64,000 nt of DNA from an uncultured Flavobacteriales bacterium (GTDB taxonomy: Bacteria > Bacteroidota > Bacteroidia > Flavobacteriales_D > Parvicellaceae), in contig CALSNM010000017.1 in the NCBI GenBank assembly GCA_943787725.1, positions 1 through 64,000 on the forward strand, written 5' to 3'. A program made the translations under genes and the position numbers. Each line of letters opens with the position of its first letter. The stretch's first letter is position 1. The notes under the pieces are model-generated. The model saw only the letters and a list, made by a program, of their open reading frames with translations, ran no database searches and was not told where the DNA came from. Positions 20,961-31,030 of this stretch are shown here, piece after piece.

Positions 20961-21368
20961 CTAGCTTTCTTTTTTGTGTACCAATGAAATTGAATTAACA
21001 CAATACCTGTTTCCTGTTACTGTTGGTCCATCATTAAATATATGCCCGAGGTGAGAGCCGCAGTTTCCACAAACTATTTCGGTTCTGTACATTCCCATGG
21101 ATTTGTCTTCAATCTGTTCAATATTTGCTGAGTCCAATTCGTTATCAAAACTGGGCCAGCCACATGAAGATTGAAATTTCTGCTCTGATGAAAATAATTG
21201 CACATCACACCCTTTACAGTAATAAACTCCTTTGTCAATAAAATCTGTATACTTACCTTTAAAGGGGGCTTCAGTACCTTTGTTTCGCAAAACGTGATAC
21301 TCTAATTCGGTAAGGATTTCTTTCCATTGTTCATCAGAATTATGAAAAGCATATTTTTTTTCATGCAT
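20961..21368 (-). CDS. msrB: Peptide-methionine (R)-S-oxide reductase
   Basis: 135 residues. MsrB reduces methionine-R-sulfoxide in oxidised proteins using thioredoxin. Both structural zinc CxxC pairs are present (YYCKGCDVQLF and VCGNCGSHLGHIF), as are the SSCGWPSF segment and the catalytic cysteine in NRYCVNS. No signal peptide is seen, so it acts in the cytoplasm. Length and motif order are normal. Confidence 0.95.
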   Translation of the reverse strand: MHEKKYAFHNSDEQWKEILTELEYHVLRNKGTEAPFKGKYTDFIDKGVYYCKGCDVQLFSSEQKFQSSCGWPSFDNELDSANIEQIEDKSMGMYRTEIVCGNCGSHLGHIFNDGPTVTGNRYCVNSISLVHKKES

Positions 21369-21436
21369 AGCTCAAACTTTGGTAGTATTTTTGAAACGTT
21401 TTATACGAAACAATTACAATTTATAGTTTATTTAAG

Positions 21437-22411
21437 GTGGAAGATAATAAATCTAATAGAAAAATACTTATAAGTTCTTTAAAAGAGCCTACGTCTGGTT
21501 TAATAATAAGTAGTCTGACGCTTATTGTATCTATGCCAATATTCATTACTTTTTATCAGCTTATCCCAATTATTTACCTGCCACTTTCGGATAAATTAAG
21601 AATTGACCATATATTACTATTTGCCATTATATTTATATTCATTTATATCCTAATACGAAAATTAGCAAAGTTAATTTATATTGTGTTAGCTATCGCCTTT
21701 GTTGGCTTGTTAATTTCTACTTTCACTGGACATTATGGGATTCGTAATTTATATTATGATTACTCTGTCATGCTCTATAATTTAAATGAAAATGGAATTC
21801 AGTTAAATTTTGAAGAAAAACATGATCCATTTTCTAAACAAGCACAAATAGCGGTTGCTGTAAATTATCAGAATGAAGAAGTTCGTAAAATAGCAACGAA
21901 CTGGGCAGTAAAAAACTTTAAAGCGTACCAGTCTGTAACACCTAGTTTAAGTGTGTTACATGCTATGTCTATTTTTAAAGAGGTGCGCAATCGATGGAAT
22001 TATGTTTATGATCCTAAAGGTGAAGATTACTATGCAAGTGCTAGCGAAACTCTTTCTCAACTTGAATCTGATGACTTGTTAAAGGGTGATTGTGATGATT
22101 ATAGCATTATGATTGCTGCCTTAATTAAAGCTATTGGAGGCGAAACACAATTGGTAAGAACTGTAATAAAAAATGCAGATAGCAGTTTAACGGGGCATTT
22201 GTATCCAGAAGTTAAAATAGGAACTAAAAAAGATTTGGAAACTACAGCATACTTGATTAAAAATAAGTTTTTCCTAAAAGAATCAAAAGACAAAGCTATT
22301 TTTTATTACATCGATAAGGAGGATAATGTTTGGCTTAATTTTGATTACAATGAATATTACCCAGGGGGGAAATATCAAAGTCTGTATAGAGAGAGTGTAA
22401 TGGACCTATAA
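21437..22411 (+). CDS. Transglutaminase-like membrane protein
   Basis: 324 residues from a GTG start. Three or four hydrophobic helices occupy residues 18-100 (LIISSLTLIVSMPIFITFYQ, LLFAIIFIFIYILI, LIYIVLAIAFVGLLIS). The soluble C-terminal half has a transglutaminase/protease-like core: cysteine in LKGDCDDYSIM, histidine in LTGHLYPEVKIG and aspartate in VWLNFDYNEYYPGG. The substrate is unknown. It is divergent from msrB and followed 24 bp later by yaaA. Confidence 0.75.
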   Translation: MEDNKSNRKILISSLKEPTSGLIISSLTLIVSMPIFITFYQLIPIIYLPLSDKLRIDHILLFAIIFIFIYILIRKLAKLIYIVLAIAFVGLLISTFTGHYGIRNLYYDYSVMLYNLNENGIQLNFEEKHDPFSKQAQIAVAVNYQNEEVRKIATNWAVKNFKAYQSVTPSLSVLHAMSIFKEVRNRWNYVYDPKGEDYYASASETLSQLESDDLLKGDCDDYSIMIAALIKAIGGETQLVRTVIKNADSSLTGHLYPEVKIGTKKDLETTAYLIKNKFFLKESKDKAIFYYIDKEDNVWLNFDYNEYYPGGKYQSLYRESVMDL

Positions 22412-22435
22412 AATAATCATATAACAAAGATATTT

Positions 22436-23197
22436 ATGAAAATTGTATTATCACCAGCAAAATCGCTGGATTTTGAAAATGTTCCTGAAACAAAGGGAAT
22501 CACTCAACCTATTTTTCTAAAGGAAAGTGAGTTGCTAATAAATAAATTAAAGAACTATTCTGCCCAGCAAATAAGTAATTTGATGAGTATCAGTCAAAAA
22601 TTATCTGATTTGAATTATAACAGATTTCAAGATTGGATTTTGCCATTTACAATAGTTAATGCTAAACCTGCAATGTATGTTTTTACTGGCGATGCATATC
22701 GCGGGATGAACCCAAAAGATTTCTCTGTAGATGATATTCTAAATTCTCAAGAATATTTAAGAATATTAAGCGGTTTATATGGTGTTTTAAGGCCTTTAGA
22801 TATCATTCAGCCCTATCGCCTTGAAATGGGGACTAAATTGGAATACACGAAAGAAGTAAATAATCTTTATAAATATTGGGGTGATAAAGTTACGGATGCT
22901 TTAAATGAAGAGATGGAAGATGAAGAAGTCTTAATTAACCTAGCCTCGAATGAATATTTCAAAGTAATTAATCGAAAGAAGTTAAAGCACAGAATTGTTA
23001 CTTGTTCATTTAAAGATGAGAAGAATGGTGAATACAAAATGATTTCATTCTATGCTAAATTTGCAAGAGGGCTAATGACACGTTTTATTATCCAAAATAA
23101 AATTACAGAAGTTGAACACCTTAAATCTTTTGATTTGGAAAGATACTCTTACAATGAAGAGATGTCGACCACGGATAATTTTGTTTTTATTAGGTAA
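22436..23197 (+). CDS. yaaA: Peroxide-stress protein YaaA (DUF328/UPF0246)
   Basis: 253 residues, the family length. It opens MKIVLSPAKSLDFE, typical of the family, and carries FTGDAYRGMNP, LRILSGLYGVLRPLD, PYRLEMGTKL, NLASNEYFKV and FYAKFARGLMTRF. In E. coli YaaA lowers free iron during peroxide stress and binds DNA with a helix-hairpin-helix-like fold. It overlaps the convergent gene at 23190 by eight bases. Confidence 0.93.
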   Translation: MKIVLSPAKSLDFENVPETKGITQPIFLKESELLINKLKNYSAQQISNLMSISQKLSDLNYNRFQDWILPFTIVNAKPAMYVFTGDAYRGMNPKDFSVDDILNSQEYLRILSGLYGVLRPLDIIQPYRLEMGTKLEYTKEVNNLYKYWGDKVTDALNEEMEDEEVLINLASNEYFKVINRKKLKHRIVTCSFKDEKNGEYKMISFYAKFARGLMTRFIIQNKITEVEHLKSFDLERYSYNEEMSTTDNFVFIR

Positions 23198-23738
23198 TAC
23201 GTTCAATTGACTTCTGTAGGTGTTTCAACTCTTTTTTTAAGTATTCTAACGAATGAATGAGTCTACTTAAACTTCGTTTACAAGTTTCCAAGTAGGATGA
23301 ATCCTCAACACAATAGGATAAAGTTTCAAGTCCTTCGAAAAAGTAATCATTTGCTTCAGAATAAATTGCAATACAATTTTCAAGAATATTGCTACAATCA
23401 TTAATGCAGTTCGTTAAGTTGGAATCAATATTATCATTACTATTTCTTAGAGAAATAAACTTGTTTTTACATTTTTTTAAGAACCGATTATATCTTTTCA
23501 AGTCTTTTTTAATATTTCTAGTCTTTGAAAGCGTATGTTTTTCGATATATATTATATGTTTGCTAGTAGATTCATTATCTAGAGTTTCCACCTGGGCAAA
23601 AATAGTTGTTGCATTATCGTAAATTGACTTGTGAATTGCGGTGCATTTTTCGATGCTTTGAGGTAAGTCTTGAGAGGAACAATAAACAGATGACACCAAT
23701 ATTATGAATGTAACTGAAGCAAATGGGAAAACCTTCAT
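23190..23738 (-). CDS. Secreted helical protein of unknown function
   Basis: 182 residues with a signal peptide (MKVFPFASVTFIILVSSVYC, then SSQ). The mature part is almost all helical, with heptad-like repeats (RNIKKDLKRYNRFLKKCKN, SRLIHSLEYLKKELKHLQKS) and eight or so cysteines, suggesting a disulfide-bridged helical bundle. No family is recognised. Confidence 0.65.
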   Translation of the reverse strand: MKVFPFASVTFIILVSSVYCSSQDLPQSIEKCTAIHKSIYDNATTIFAQVETLDNESTSKHIIYIEKHTLSKTRNIKKDLKRYNRFLKKCKNKFISLRNSNDNIDSNLTNCINDCSNILENCIAIYSEANDYFFEGLETLSYCVEDSSYLETCKRSLSRLIHSLEYLKKELKHLQKSIERIT

Positions 23739-23742
23739 TCTG

Positions 23743-24711
23743 TTAGCGACTTAATTTAGCATAATCCTTAGCGAAATATGTCAAAATTACATCTGCACCT
23801 GCTCTTTTTATACTCAATAACATTTCTTGCATTGCTGAATCGTAATCTAACCAGCCGTTTTTCGCTGCCGCATGCAACATAGCACATTCACCACTTACAT
23901 TATAAGCAGAAATAGGTACATCAAACCTTTCTTTTAAAATATGAATAATATCCAAGTAGCACAATGCAGGTTTTACCATTAAAAAATCTGCTCCTTCGGC
24001 AACATCTATTTCCGCTTCTAGAATAGCTTCATACTTATTGGCGGGATCCATTTGATAGGTTTTTTTATCTCCAGCTTTTGGCGCTGAATCCAAAGCATCT
24101 CTGAATGGACCGTAGAATGCACTTGCATATTTTGCGGAATAACTCATAATACTTGTTTGGTCAAAACCTGCCGCATCCAATTCTTCTCGGATATAACCAA
24201 TTCTACCATCCATCATATCGGAAGGTCCAATAATATCAATTCCTGCTTCAGCTTGTGCTAAGGCCATTTTAGCCAAAATCGGAAGTGTTTCATCATTCAA
24301 TATTTTTCCTTCTTGTACAAATCCGTCATGTCCATCAGAAGAGTAGGGGTCCATTGCAACATCACTCATCAAACAAGCTTCGGGAAATTGTTTTTTAATT
24401 TCTCGAATTGCTTTTAAATAGAAGTTAGCTTCATCGTAGCTATAAGTCGCATTACTATCTTTTAGAGCATCCTCCAAAGCAGGAAACAAAACAAAACTAT
24501 TTAGTCCTAGCTTAATACATTCCTCAATCTCTGGAAGCAAGGTATCCAAAGACCATCTAAAGTTGCCTGGCATAGAGCTGACTTTTTGTTTTACTCCTTT
24601 TCCATCAACAATGAATAAAGGGTAGATCAAATTATCTGCACACATACTAGTTTCTCTAACCATGTTTCGAATGGCAGGAGATTTTCTATTTCTTCTGGGT
24701 CTTTGGTACAT
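23743..24711 (-). CDS. hemB: Porphobilinogen synthase (delta-aminolevulinic acid dehydratase)
   Basis: 322 residues. HemB condenses two 5-aminolevulinate molecules to porphobilinogen in haem biosynthesis. Present are the Schiff-base lysine in FLMVKPALCYLD, the second active-site lysine region APKAGDKKTYQMDP, and SDMMDGRIG. The metal-site segment reads SDVAMDPYSSDGHDGFV: aspartates replace the three zinc cysteines, so this is the zinc-independent, magnesium-type enzyme. It begins with RPRRNRKSPAIRNMVRET, the normal N-terminus. Confidence 0.95.
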   Translation of the reverse strand: MYQRPRRNRKSPAIRNMVRETSMCADNLIYPLFIVDGKGVKQKVSSMPGNFRWSLDTLLPEIEECIKLGLNSFVLFPALEDALKDSNATYSYDEANFYLKAIREIKKQFPEACLMSDVAMDPYSSDGHDGFVQEGKILNDETLPILAKMALAQAEAGIDIIGPSDMMDGRIGYIREELDAAGFDQTSIMSYSAKYASAFYGPFRDALDSAPKAGDKKTYQMDPANKYEAILEAEIDVAEGADFLMVKPALCYLDIIHILKERFDVPISAYNVSGECAMLHAAAKNGWLDYDSAMQEMLLSIKRAGADVILTYFAKDYAKLSR

Positions 24712-24818
24712 AATTTTTTAGGTTTTTTGACACCTCTCTTTAAGGATGTTTAGGAGACTCCTAATTGATAGTTACAAATATGGTTTCAGTTTATCTGTTT
24801 AATAATTGCCATTAAAAT

Positions 24819-25907
24819 CTATTTAATATACCTGAAGTCTTGTCCGTTTTTAATAGTTTGTAAACTTTCATAAATTAATGTGATAACATTTTCAATGTCA
24901 CTTTTAGCACACATTTCTACGGTGGTATGCATATATCTCAAAGGCATTGATATTAATGCAGATGCCACACCTTTACCAGAATAAGCAAAAGCATCTGTAT
25001 CTGTTCCTGTTGACCGAGAAGCTGCTAGCCGTTGAAAAGGTATTTTGTTTTTCTCAGCCGCATTAATTAACAGTTTTAAAAGATTATTGTGAACTGACGG
25101 CCCATAACTTAAAACAGGGCCTTTTCCATTTTTAAGATCACCTTGCACTATTTTTTTAATCATGGGAGTATTTGTGTCGTGACAAACATCCGTTATAATA
25201 GCAACATCAGGTTGTATTCTTTCAGCAATCATTTGCGCCCCGCGTAAACCTATTTCCTCTTGCACAGCATTTGTGATGTATAGTCCAAAAGGTAATTTTA
25301 CTTTGTTTTCTTTTAATAATCGTGCAACTTCAGCAATGACAAATCCTCCCATTCTATTGTCGAGGGCACGACCTACGTAATTTTTCTTATTTAAAATCAT
25401 GAATTCATCTTCATAGGTTATTACACAACCTACATGAACACCTAATTTTTCAACTTCTTTTTTTGATTCACAACCACAGTCTAAGAATATATTATCTATT
25501 TTGGGAGTTTCCTCTTTCCCCTTGCGCGTGTGAATTGCGGGCCATCCAAATACAGCCTTAACAATACCTTTTTCAGTATGAATATTAACTCTCTTACTTG
25601 GTGCAATTTGATGGTCACTACCTCCATTTCTTCTCAAATAAATAAAGCCATCATCTGTTATATAATGAACAAACCAAGAGATTTCGTCAGCGTGAGCCTC
25701 AATTACCACTTTATATTTTGCTTTAGGGTTAATAACTCCAACAACACTGCCGTAGGTGTCGGTAAAATATTCATCGATATATGGAGTGATGTAATCCAAC
25801 CATAATTTCTGTCCCGCCGACTCAAAACCTGTAGGCGATGCGTTGTTTAAATATTTCTCTAAGAACTTCTCGGATTTTGAAGTGATAATTGTTTTTAATT
25901 TAGCCAT
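24819..25907 (-). CDS. M42 family metallopeptidase (glutamyl aminopeptidase/FrvX type)
   Basis: 362 residues, normal for M42. Metal and catalytic residues are visible in order: VIEAHADEISWF (first His and Asp), GRALDNRMGGFV (bridging Asp), NAVQEEIGLRGAQ (Glu pair), ITDVCHDTNTP (Asp) and RYMHTTVEM (last His). These enzymes form tetrahedral dodecamers that trim peptides in the cytoplasm. It stands alone between hemB and the divergent TPR gene. Confidence 0.9.
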   Translation of the reverse strand: MAKLKTIITSKSEKFLEKYLNNASPTGFESAGQKLWLDYITPYIDEYFTDTYGSVVGVINPKAKYKVVIEAHADEISWFVHYITDDGFIYLRRNGGSDHQIAPSKRVNIHTEKGIVKAVFGWPAIHTRKGKEETPKIDNIFLDCGCESKKEVEKLGVHVGCVITYEDEFMILNKKNYVGRALDNRMGGFVIAEVARLLKENKVKLPFGLYITNAVQEEIGLRGAQMIAERIQPDVAIITDVCHDTNTPMIKKIVQGDLKNGKGPVLSYGPSVHNNLLKLLINAAEKNKIPFQRLAASRSTGTDTDAFAYSGKGVASALISMPLRYMHTTVEMCAKSDIENVITLIYESLQTIKNGQDFRYIK

Positions 25908-26064
25908 TGTCTATTACTAATTTAGACTGTGAATATACTAGGTATTTAATTAATCAGATACATCCTATTGTAAGAGTTTGGTAAATTTTTTGATAATAGG
26001 GTATATTGGATAAAACTTCATTTAGATTTATTACATTTACGAATGTCAAATAAAAACTGAAAGA

Positions 26065-27135
26065 ATGAAAAAACTTGTATTTTTGGTTTCACTTTTAATT
26101 TCGATTGGAATTTCTGCTCAAGAACCTTCGGAGGAGTTCTTACAAAAGTTAGATTCATTAGGGGCGACAGATTCTACGGCGCAAGCGCAGATGATTTACA
26201 ATAAAGGGGTTGCTTTAATGGAAGTTCATAATTATTCGGAAGCAATTACATTTTTCAATCAGGTATTTAATTATGATGCTGATTTTGCTTTGGCTTATTT
26301 AAACAGAGGTATTTGCTATATGGAATTAGGTTTTTCAGATAAAGCAATTGGAGATTTAAAAAGTGGTCTTGATAAAGATTCTGAATTACACTTAGCGCAC
26401 TTTGAAATGGGACTTATTTATGAAAAAGATAACAAATTAGAAGAGGCTATAATAAGTTATTCGGCAGCAATTAAGTTGAACTCAAAAGAAGCCAAATATT
26501 ATTATCATAGAGGTGTTCTTTTGTTTCAAAAAGAAGAATTCCAGAAAGCAAAAGATGATTTTACAGTTGCACTTAGCTTGGAAAGTAGCTATGCATATGC
26601 CTATAACGATAGAGGAAGCGCTAATTTGAAGTTGGATGATATAGATGCTGCTATTGAAGATTATCTTAAAGCAACGGAATTGGATTCTAAATTGGATTTC
26701 GCGTTTAATAACTTAGGCTCTGTCTACAGAAAGAAAGGGAAATTTGATGATGCAATTAAAGCTTACAATAAGGCAGTAATGAACAAGAGCGATTATTATA
26801 TTGCTTTTAACAATCGGGGTTTAGCAAAAATTGGCAAGAAAGATTTTGAAGGAGCGATAAAAGATTTCAATAAGGCCATCTCCATAAAAAATGATTATGC
26901 TTTTGCTTTTAATAACAGATCATCTGCATTTATATTGTTAGAGGAATGGGATAAAGCTATTGCAGATTGCGATAAGGCAATTTCTTTAAATGCTGATTAC
27001 GCATATGCCTATTACAACAGAGCTATAGCTAAAGAAATGAAAAGAGATTTGGATGGGGCTTGTGCAGATTGGGAAGTTGCTGGGAATTTAGGGTTGGAAG
27101 CAAGTCGTTCGTTTTACAGCTCTTCGTGTAAATAG
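26065..27135 (+). CDS. Secreted tetratricopeptide-repeat protein
   Basis: 356 residues. A signal peptide (MKKLVFLVSLLISIGISAQ) is followed by about eight or nine consecutive TPR motifs of 34 residues, e.g. ALAYLNRGICYMELGFSDKA, AYNDRGSANLKLDDIDAA and AFNNRGLAKIGKKDFEGA, ending ADWEVAGNLGLEAS. It is a periplasmic protein-interaction scaffold. It lies 15 bp upstream of the PorE-like gene, so both probably belong to one envelope operon. Confidence 0.88.
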   Translation: MKKLVFLVSLLISIGISAQEPSEEFLQKLDSLGATDSTAQAQMIYNKGVALMEVHNYSEAITFFNQVFNYDADFALAYLNRGICYMELGFSDKAIGDLKSGLDKDSELHLAHFEMGLIYEKDNKLEEAIISYSAAIKLNSKEAKYYYHRGVLLFQKEEFQKAKDDFTVALSLESSYAYAYNDRGSANLKLDDIDAAIEDYLKATELDSKLDFAFNNLGSVYRKKGKFDDAIKAYNKAVMNKSDYYIAFNNRGLAKIGKKDFEGAIKDFNKAISIKNDYAFAFNNRSSAFILLEEWDKAIADCDKAISLNADYAYAYYNRAIAKEMKRDLDGACADWEVAGNLGLEASRSFYSSSCK

Positions 27136-27150
27136 TTTAGATTAATAGGA

Positions 27151-29265
27151 TTGGTGATGAAAAATATACTGCTATTGTTAATAATTGTAATTTCTTTTAG
27201 TTCATCGGCTCAGAATGTATCTGTGCCTTTTGATAAGAAAATCTTTAAAGAGAAAAAGGAAGCTTTCAAAATTGCTGTTGATAATCTTGAAGAAGGGGAT
27301 AAGTTTTACGAATTAGGTGAAAATCCCTCAATAGGTTTCTCGATTTGGAGTAAAGCAATTCCTTTTTACAAAAAGGCAAACGATTTCAACCCAGATAATG
27401 CTTTTTTAAATTATAAATTAGGAAACTGTAATTTGGTTTCAATACATAAATATCATGCTTTAGATTATTTTTTGCAAGCTTATAAATTGAAGCCAACGAT
27501 TGCAAAAGATATTCATTACAAAATAGGTAGAGCTTATCAATATCAATATAAATTTGATGAAGCTTTACATGAATATAGTTTATTTAGGAAGACACTAAAT
27601 AACGATGCTGATGCAATAGCAATAGTCGAATTAAACAGATTTATCAAACAGTGTGAGACTGGAAAAACATTAATGGATTTCCCTGAAAGAGTATGGATTG
27701 ATAATTTAGGAAAACAGATAAATACCGAATACCCTGATTATGCCCCTTTAATTTCTGCTGATGAATCTGTAATTATGTTCACCTCAAGACGGTCTAATAG
27801 CACCGGAGGACTGATTACTGGAGCCATGTATAATGAAGATTTATATATTTCTGAAAAAGATAAAGAAGGAAATTGGACCCCAGCAGTCGGAATCAGTGAA
27901 AAAATTAACACAAAAGGACATGATGCCACCGCGGGTTTATCTCTTGATGGATTATCATTATTTGTTTATATGGATAATAGCGATAGAGGAAACCTTTACA
28001 TAAGTAACAAACTGGAAGATGGATGGGAGAAGCCAAAAGGAGTTGGGAAAAATATAAATGGAAAGAAAACGAGAGAAACAGGTGCTTGTTTTACATTTGA
28101 TAAAAAATCTTTTTATTTTGTTTCTGACCGAGACTCAACTTATGGTGGTACGGATATTTGGCGAACTGACTGGGATGAAGAAAATGAGGAATGGGGAAAA
28201 CCTGTTAACTGTGGAGATGTAATTAATACGAATTACGATGAGATAGGTGTGTTTATACATCCAGACGGAAAAACCATGTATTTTTCATCAAAAGGTCACA
28301 AGGGAATGGGAGGATTTGACATTTTCTATTCCATAATGAATGATGACGGTACTTGGAATGAACCCGTGAATATAGGATATCCAGTATCAACACCAGATGA
28401 CGATGTACACTTTGTTATTTCGGCGAGTGGCAAACATGGTTATTACTCTTCGTTTAGAGAAGTAGATGGAATGGGAGAGAAGGATATTTACATGATTACC
28501 TTTTTAGGCGGTAAGAAGGAGCCTCTCTTAAGCACAGAAGATAATTTATTAGCCAGTGTTGCGGCGCCAATTAAAGAGGATTTAATTCAAGCAAAAGTAG
28601 CAGTAAGTGCAAAGAATCTATCTATACTAAAAGGCTTAGTTTTGGATGCCGAAACAAAACAGCCTGTCAAGTCTTTTATTGATTTGGTAGACAATGGAAC
28701 ACAAGAGCACATTTCAGAATTTAACAACGATCCTATAACAGGTAAGTTTTTAATGTCTTTACCGGCTGGTAAGAATTATGGTATTGCTGCTAAATCCGAA
28801 GGATATTTATTTCATTCGGAAAACTTTGATATTCCTGTAGGTGCAGGTTTTAAAGAGTATGAGAAGGTAATCTATTTAAACAAAATTAAGAAAGGTGTAA
28901 GTATTGTTTTGCGTAATATTTTCTTCGATACAGATAAGTATGCTTTAAAGGCAGAGTCAAAAATAGAGCTGGATCGATTAATACAGTTGTTGACTGATAA
29001 TCTTAACTTGAGAATTGAAATTTCAGGTCATACAGATACACATGGTTCTTCTTCATATAACCAACGTTTATCTGAAGATAGAGCAGGAGCAGTTGTTGAT
29101 TATTTAGTAGTGCATGGTTTTGGTAGAGAGCGATTTGAATTTAAGGGTGTTGGAGAGGCGAAACCATTGGTTACGGATACTGAAAGAGATGAGATGATGT
29201 CAAAAAAAGATAGGGATGATGCGGATGCACATAATCGAAGAACGGAATTCATGATTATCGATTAA
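27151..29265 (+). CDS. PorE-like OmpA family protein (TPR, beta-propeller, CRD, OmpA)
   Basis: 704 residues. After a signal peptide there are TPR-like repeats (about 40-165), a WD40-like/PD40 propeller (about 185-455; YPDYAPLISADESVIMFTSR, THTIY-type blades such as IGVFIHPDGKTMYFSSKGHK), a carboxypeptidase-regulatory-like domain (about 495-575; LKGLVLDAETKQPVKSFIDL) and an OmpA C-terminal peptidoglycan-binding domain (about 585-704; IFFDTDKYALKAESKIELDR, EISGHTDTHGSS, RLSEDRAGAVVDYL). That order is the one described for PorE, which anchors the T9SS to peptidoglycan. Several paralogues normally exist, so this may be PorE or a relative. Confidence 0.85.
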   Translation: MVMKNILLLLIIVISFSSSAQNVSVPFDKKIFKEKKEAFKIAVDNLEEGDKFYELGENPSIGFSIWSKAIPFYKKANDFNPDNAFLNYKLGNCNLVSIHKYHALDYFLQAYKLKPTIAKDIHYKIGRAYQYQYKFDEALHEYSLFRKTLNNDADAIAIVELNRFIKQCETGKTLMDFPERVWIDNLGKQINTEYPDYAPLISADESVIMFTSRRSNSTGGLITGAMYNEDLYISEKDKEGNWTPAVGISEKINTKGHDATAGLSLDGLSLFVYMDNSDRGNLYISNKLEDGWEKPKGVGKNINGKKTRETGACFTFDKKSFYFVSDRDSTYGGTDIWRTDWDEENEEWGKPVNCGDVINTNYDEIGVFIHPDGKTMYFSSKGHKGMGGFDIFYSIMNDDGTWNEPVNIGYPVSTPDDDVHFVISASGKHGYYSSFREVDGMGEKDIYMITFLGGKKEPLLSTEDNLLASVAAPIKEDLIQAKVAVSAKNLSILKGLVLDAETKQPVKSFIDLVDNGTQEHISEFNNDPITGKFLMSLPAGKNYGIAAKSEGYLFHSENFDIPVGAGFKEYEKVIYLNKIKKGVSIVLRNIFFDTDKYALKAESKIELDRLIQLLTDNLNLRIEISGHTDTHGSSSYNQRLSEDRAGAVVDYLVVHGFGRERFEFKGVGEAKPLVTDTERDEMMSKKDRDDADAHNRRTEFMIID

Positions 29266-29395
29266 ATGATTAACGTATTTTTATAAGCTATATAGCTGCG
29301 GCTTTTAATTGTCCTTTATACAGCTATATTCATCACAATATTTAAACATTTTGCCCTACAGTGAGTAACAAAAGTCCTATTTATCAATTCCTCTT

Positions 29396-31030
29396 ATGAA
29401 TTTTAAAAATATTTTATTTATATCATTGTGTTATATTTTAGCTTCTTGTAACTCTGTTGTATCAGATACTGCCTCTGAGAAAGTTAAAGAGACATTAGCT
29501 TTCTCTTCAAACCTAAAAGCCTCACTAAAAGGATATATCGCTCGGCCTAATTCTGAAACAAAGCTTTTAAAAAAGGTGTATGATATGAACAAGTTCTCTC
29601 CATTTTGGGTCAATGAACGAATGGAGTTGTCTAATGTAGGAATGGAATTTTCAAATTTATTGTTCAATTCAATGCATTTCGGTTTGGATACCATGCGATA
29701 TGATGCAATTAAAGTAAGAGATAAAATAAAGGGTTTGAACGAAAATAAATCAGATATCTCTGCCATTGAATTGGATGTTTTATTAACAGTGCAGTATTTT
29801 AAATTTTCAAACGATATTTCAAGAGGAATAGTTGATACATCACAATATCATCCAGAATTTGGAAGTCGCAGGTTTAGTAAAGATTTAAGCGGGTACTTAT
29901 ATGAATCTCACATAGCAGGAAATGTAATTGAAAAACTATTGAAGTTACAACCGCAAAATAATGAATATAAAAAACTTCAAGCTGGTTTAGCACTATTTTT
30001 AAAGGAGCATGCCCTAGTGGATTCTTCTTTAAAGGTCCATGCTTTCAAAAAGAACAGTTCTGAAGCTGATTCGGCAAGAACTTACAAAGAGGCAAAAGAG
30101 GCTTTGGTTTTACACGACTATATCGAGTCCAATCAAGTTGCTGATTCTGTATTTTTAAAAGGTCTTCAAGGTTTTCAGGTCAACCATGGTTTGGCACCTG
30201 ACATGAAAGTAGGGACAAACACGGCCAAAGCCCTGTCTGGCAACCCTTTTGATTTTTACAAAAGCGCTGCAGTTTCAATAGAAAAATGGAAATGGGTTAA
30301 TGATTGGGAGTATGAGTATATTTTCGTAAATATAGCTACCTATAAATTGAAGTTTTATAAAGATGAAAACTTAGTGCAAGAGCACAAGGCTGTGGTTGGA
30401 ACAATTTCCAATAAAACTCCAGAACTTGACAGCGAGATTGAATATATGGTAGCTTATCCTTTTTGGACTGTGCCAAAAAGCATAAGGAATAGGGAGCTTG
30501 TTCCGAAGTCAAAAAAGGATTCTACTTATTTATCTAGGAATAATTATCAATTACTCAAGGGAGGTAAGATAATAGAAATGTCTAGTGTAGATTGGAAAAA
30601 TATATCTGCGGATAATTTTGATTATACGGTTCGTCAGCAAGGTGGAAGAAGCAATGCGCTGGGTATGATTAAATATTATTTTAAAAACAAACACGCCGTT
30701 TATTTTCATGATACACCAAGTAAAGGGAAATTCATGAATGACATCAGAGCTTATAGTCATGGATGCGTTCGAGTGGATGAGCCAATTAAGTTAGCTGAGT
30801 ACTTACTTGCAAGAGAAGGTGAAATCTTTCCTATAGATAGTGTACGATCTGCTATTGACAGAAGACAAAGTAAGACAATCACTTTGCAAAATAATATACC
30901 AGTGCATATTCGTTACTTTGCCACTGAAGGAGATGAAGACGACAATATTAGATTCTATCCTGATATTTATAGAAATGAAAAGAAATTACAAGAGATTATA
31001 TTTCCTGAGGAAGAAGAGATTGAAGTTTAA
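29396..31030 (+). CDS. YcbB-like L,D-transpeptidase lipoprotein
   Basis: 544 residues with a lipoprotein signal (lipobox LASC at residue 17). An N-terminal helical scaffold is followed by a peptidoglycan-binding motif (LKGLQGFQVNHGLAPDMKVG) and a YkuD catalytic domain with the His...SHGCVRV motif (YSHGCVRVDEPIKLAEYLL). It forms 3-3 cross-links in, or attaches proteins to, peptidoglycan. It abuts the convergent second L,D-transpeptidase-like gene with no gap between stop codons. Confidence 0.9.
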   Translation: MNFKNILFISLCYILASCNSVVSDTASEKVKETLAFSSNLKASLKGYIARPNSETKLLKKVYDMNKFSPFWVNERMELSNVGMEFSNLLFNSMHFGLDTMRYDAIKVRDKIKGLNENKSDISAIELDVLLTVQYFKFSNDISRGIVDTSQYHPEFGSRRFSKDLSGYLYESHIAGNVIEKLLKLQPQNNEYKKLQAGLALFLKEHALVDSSLKVHAFKKNSSEADSARTYKEAKEALVLHDYIESNQVADSVFLKGLQGFQVNHGLAPDMKVGTNTAKALSGNPFDFYKSAAVSIEKWKWVNDWEYEYIFVNIATYKLKFYKDENLVQEHKAVVGTISNKTPELDSEIEYMVAYPFWTVPKSIRNRELVPKSKKDSTYLSRNNYQLLKGGKIIEMSSVDWKNISADNFDYTVRQQGGRSNALGMIKYYFKNKHAVYFHDTPSKGKFMNDIRAYSHGCVRVDEPIKLAEYLLAREGEIFPIDSVRSAIDRRQSKTITLQNNIPVHIRYFATEGDEDDNIRFYPDIYRNEKKLQEIIFPEEEEIEV

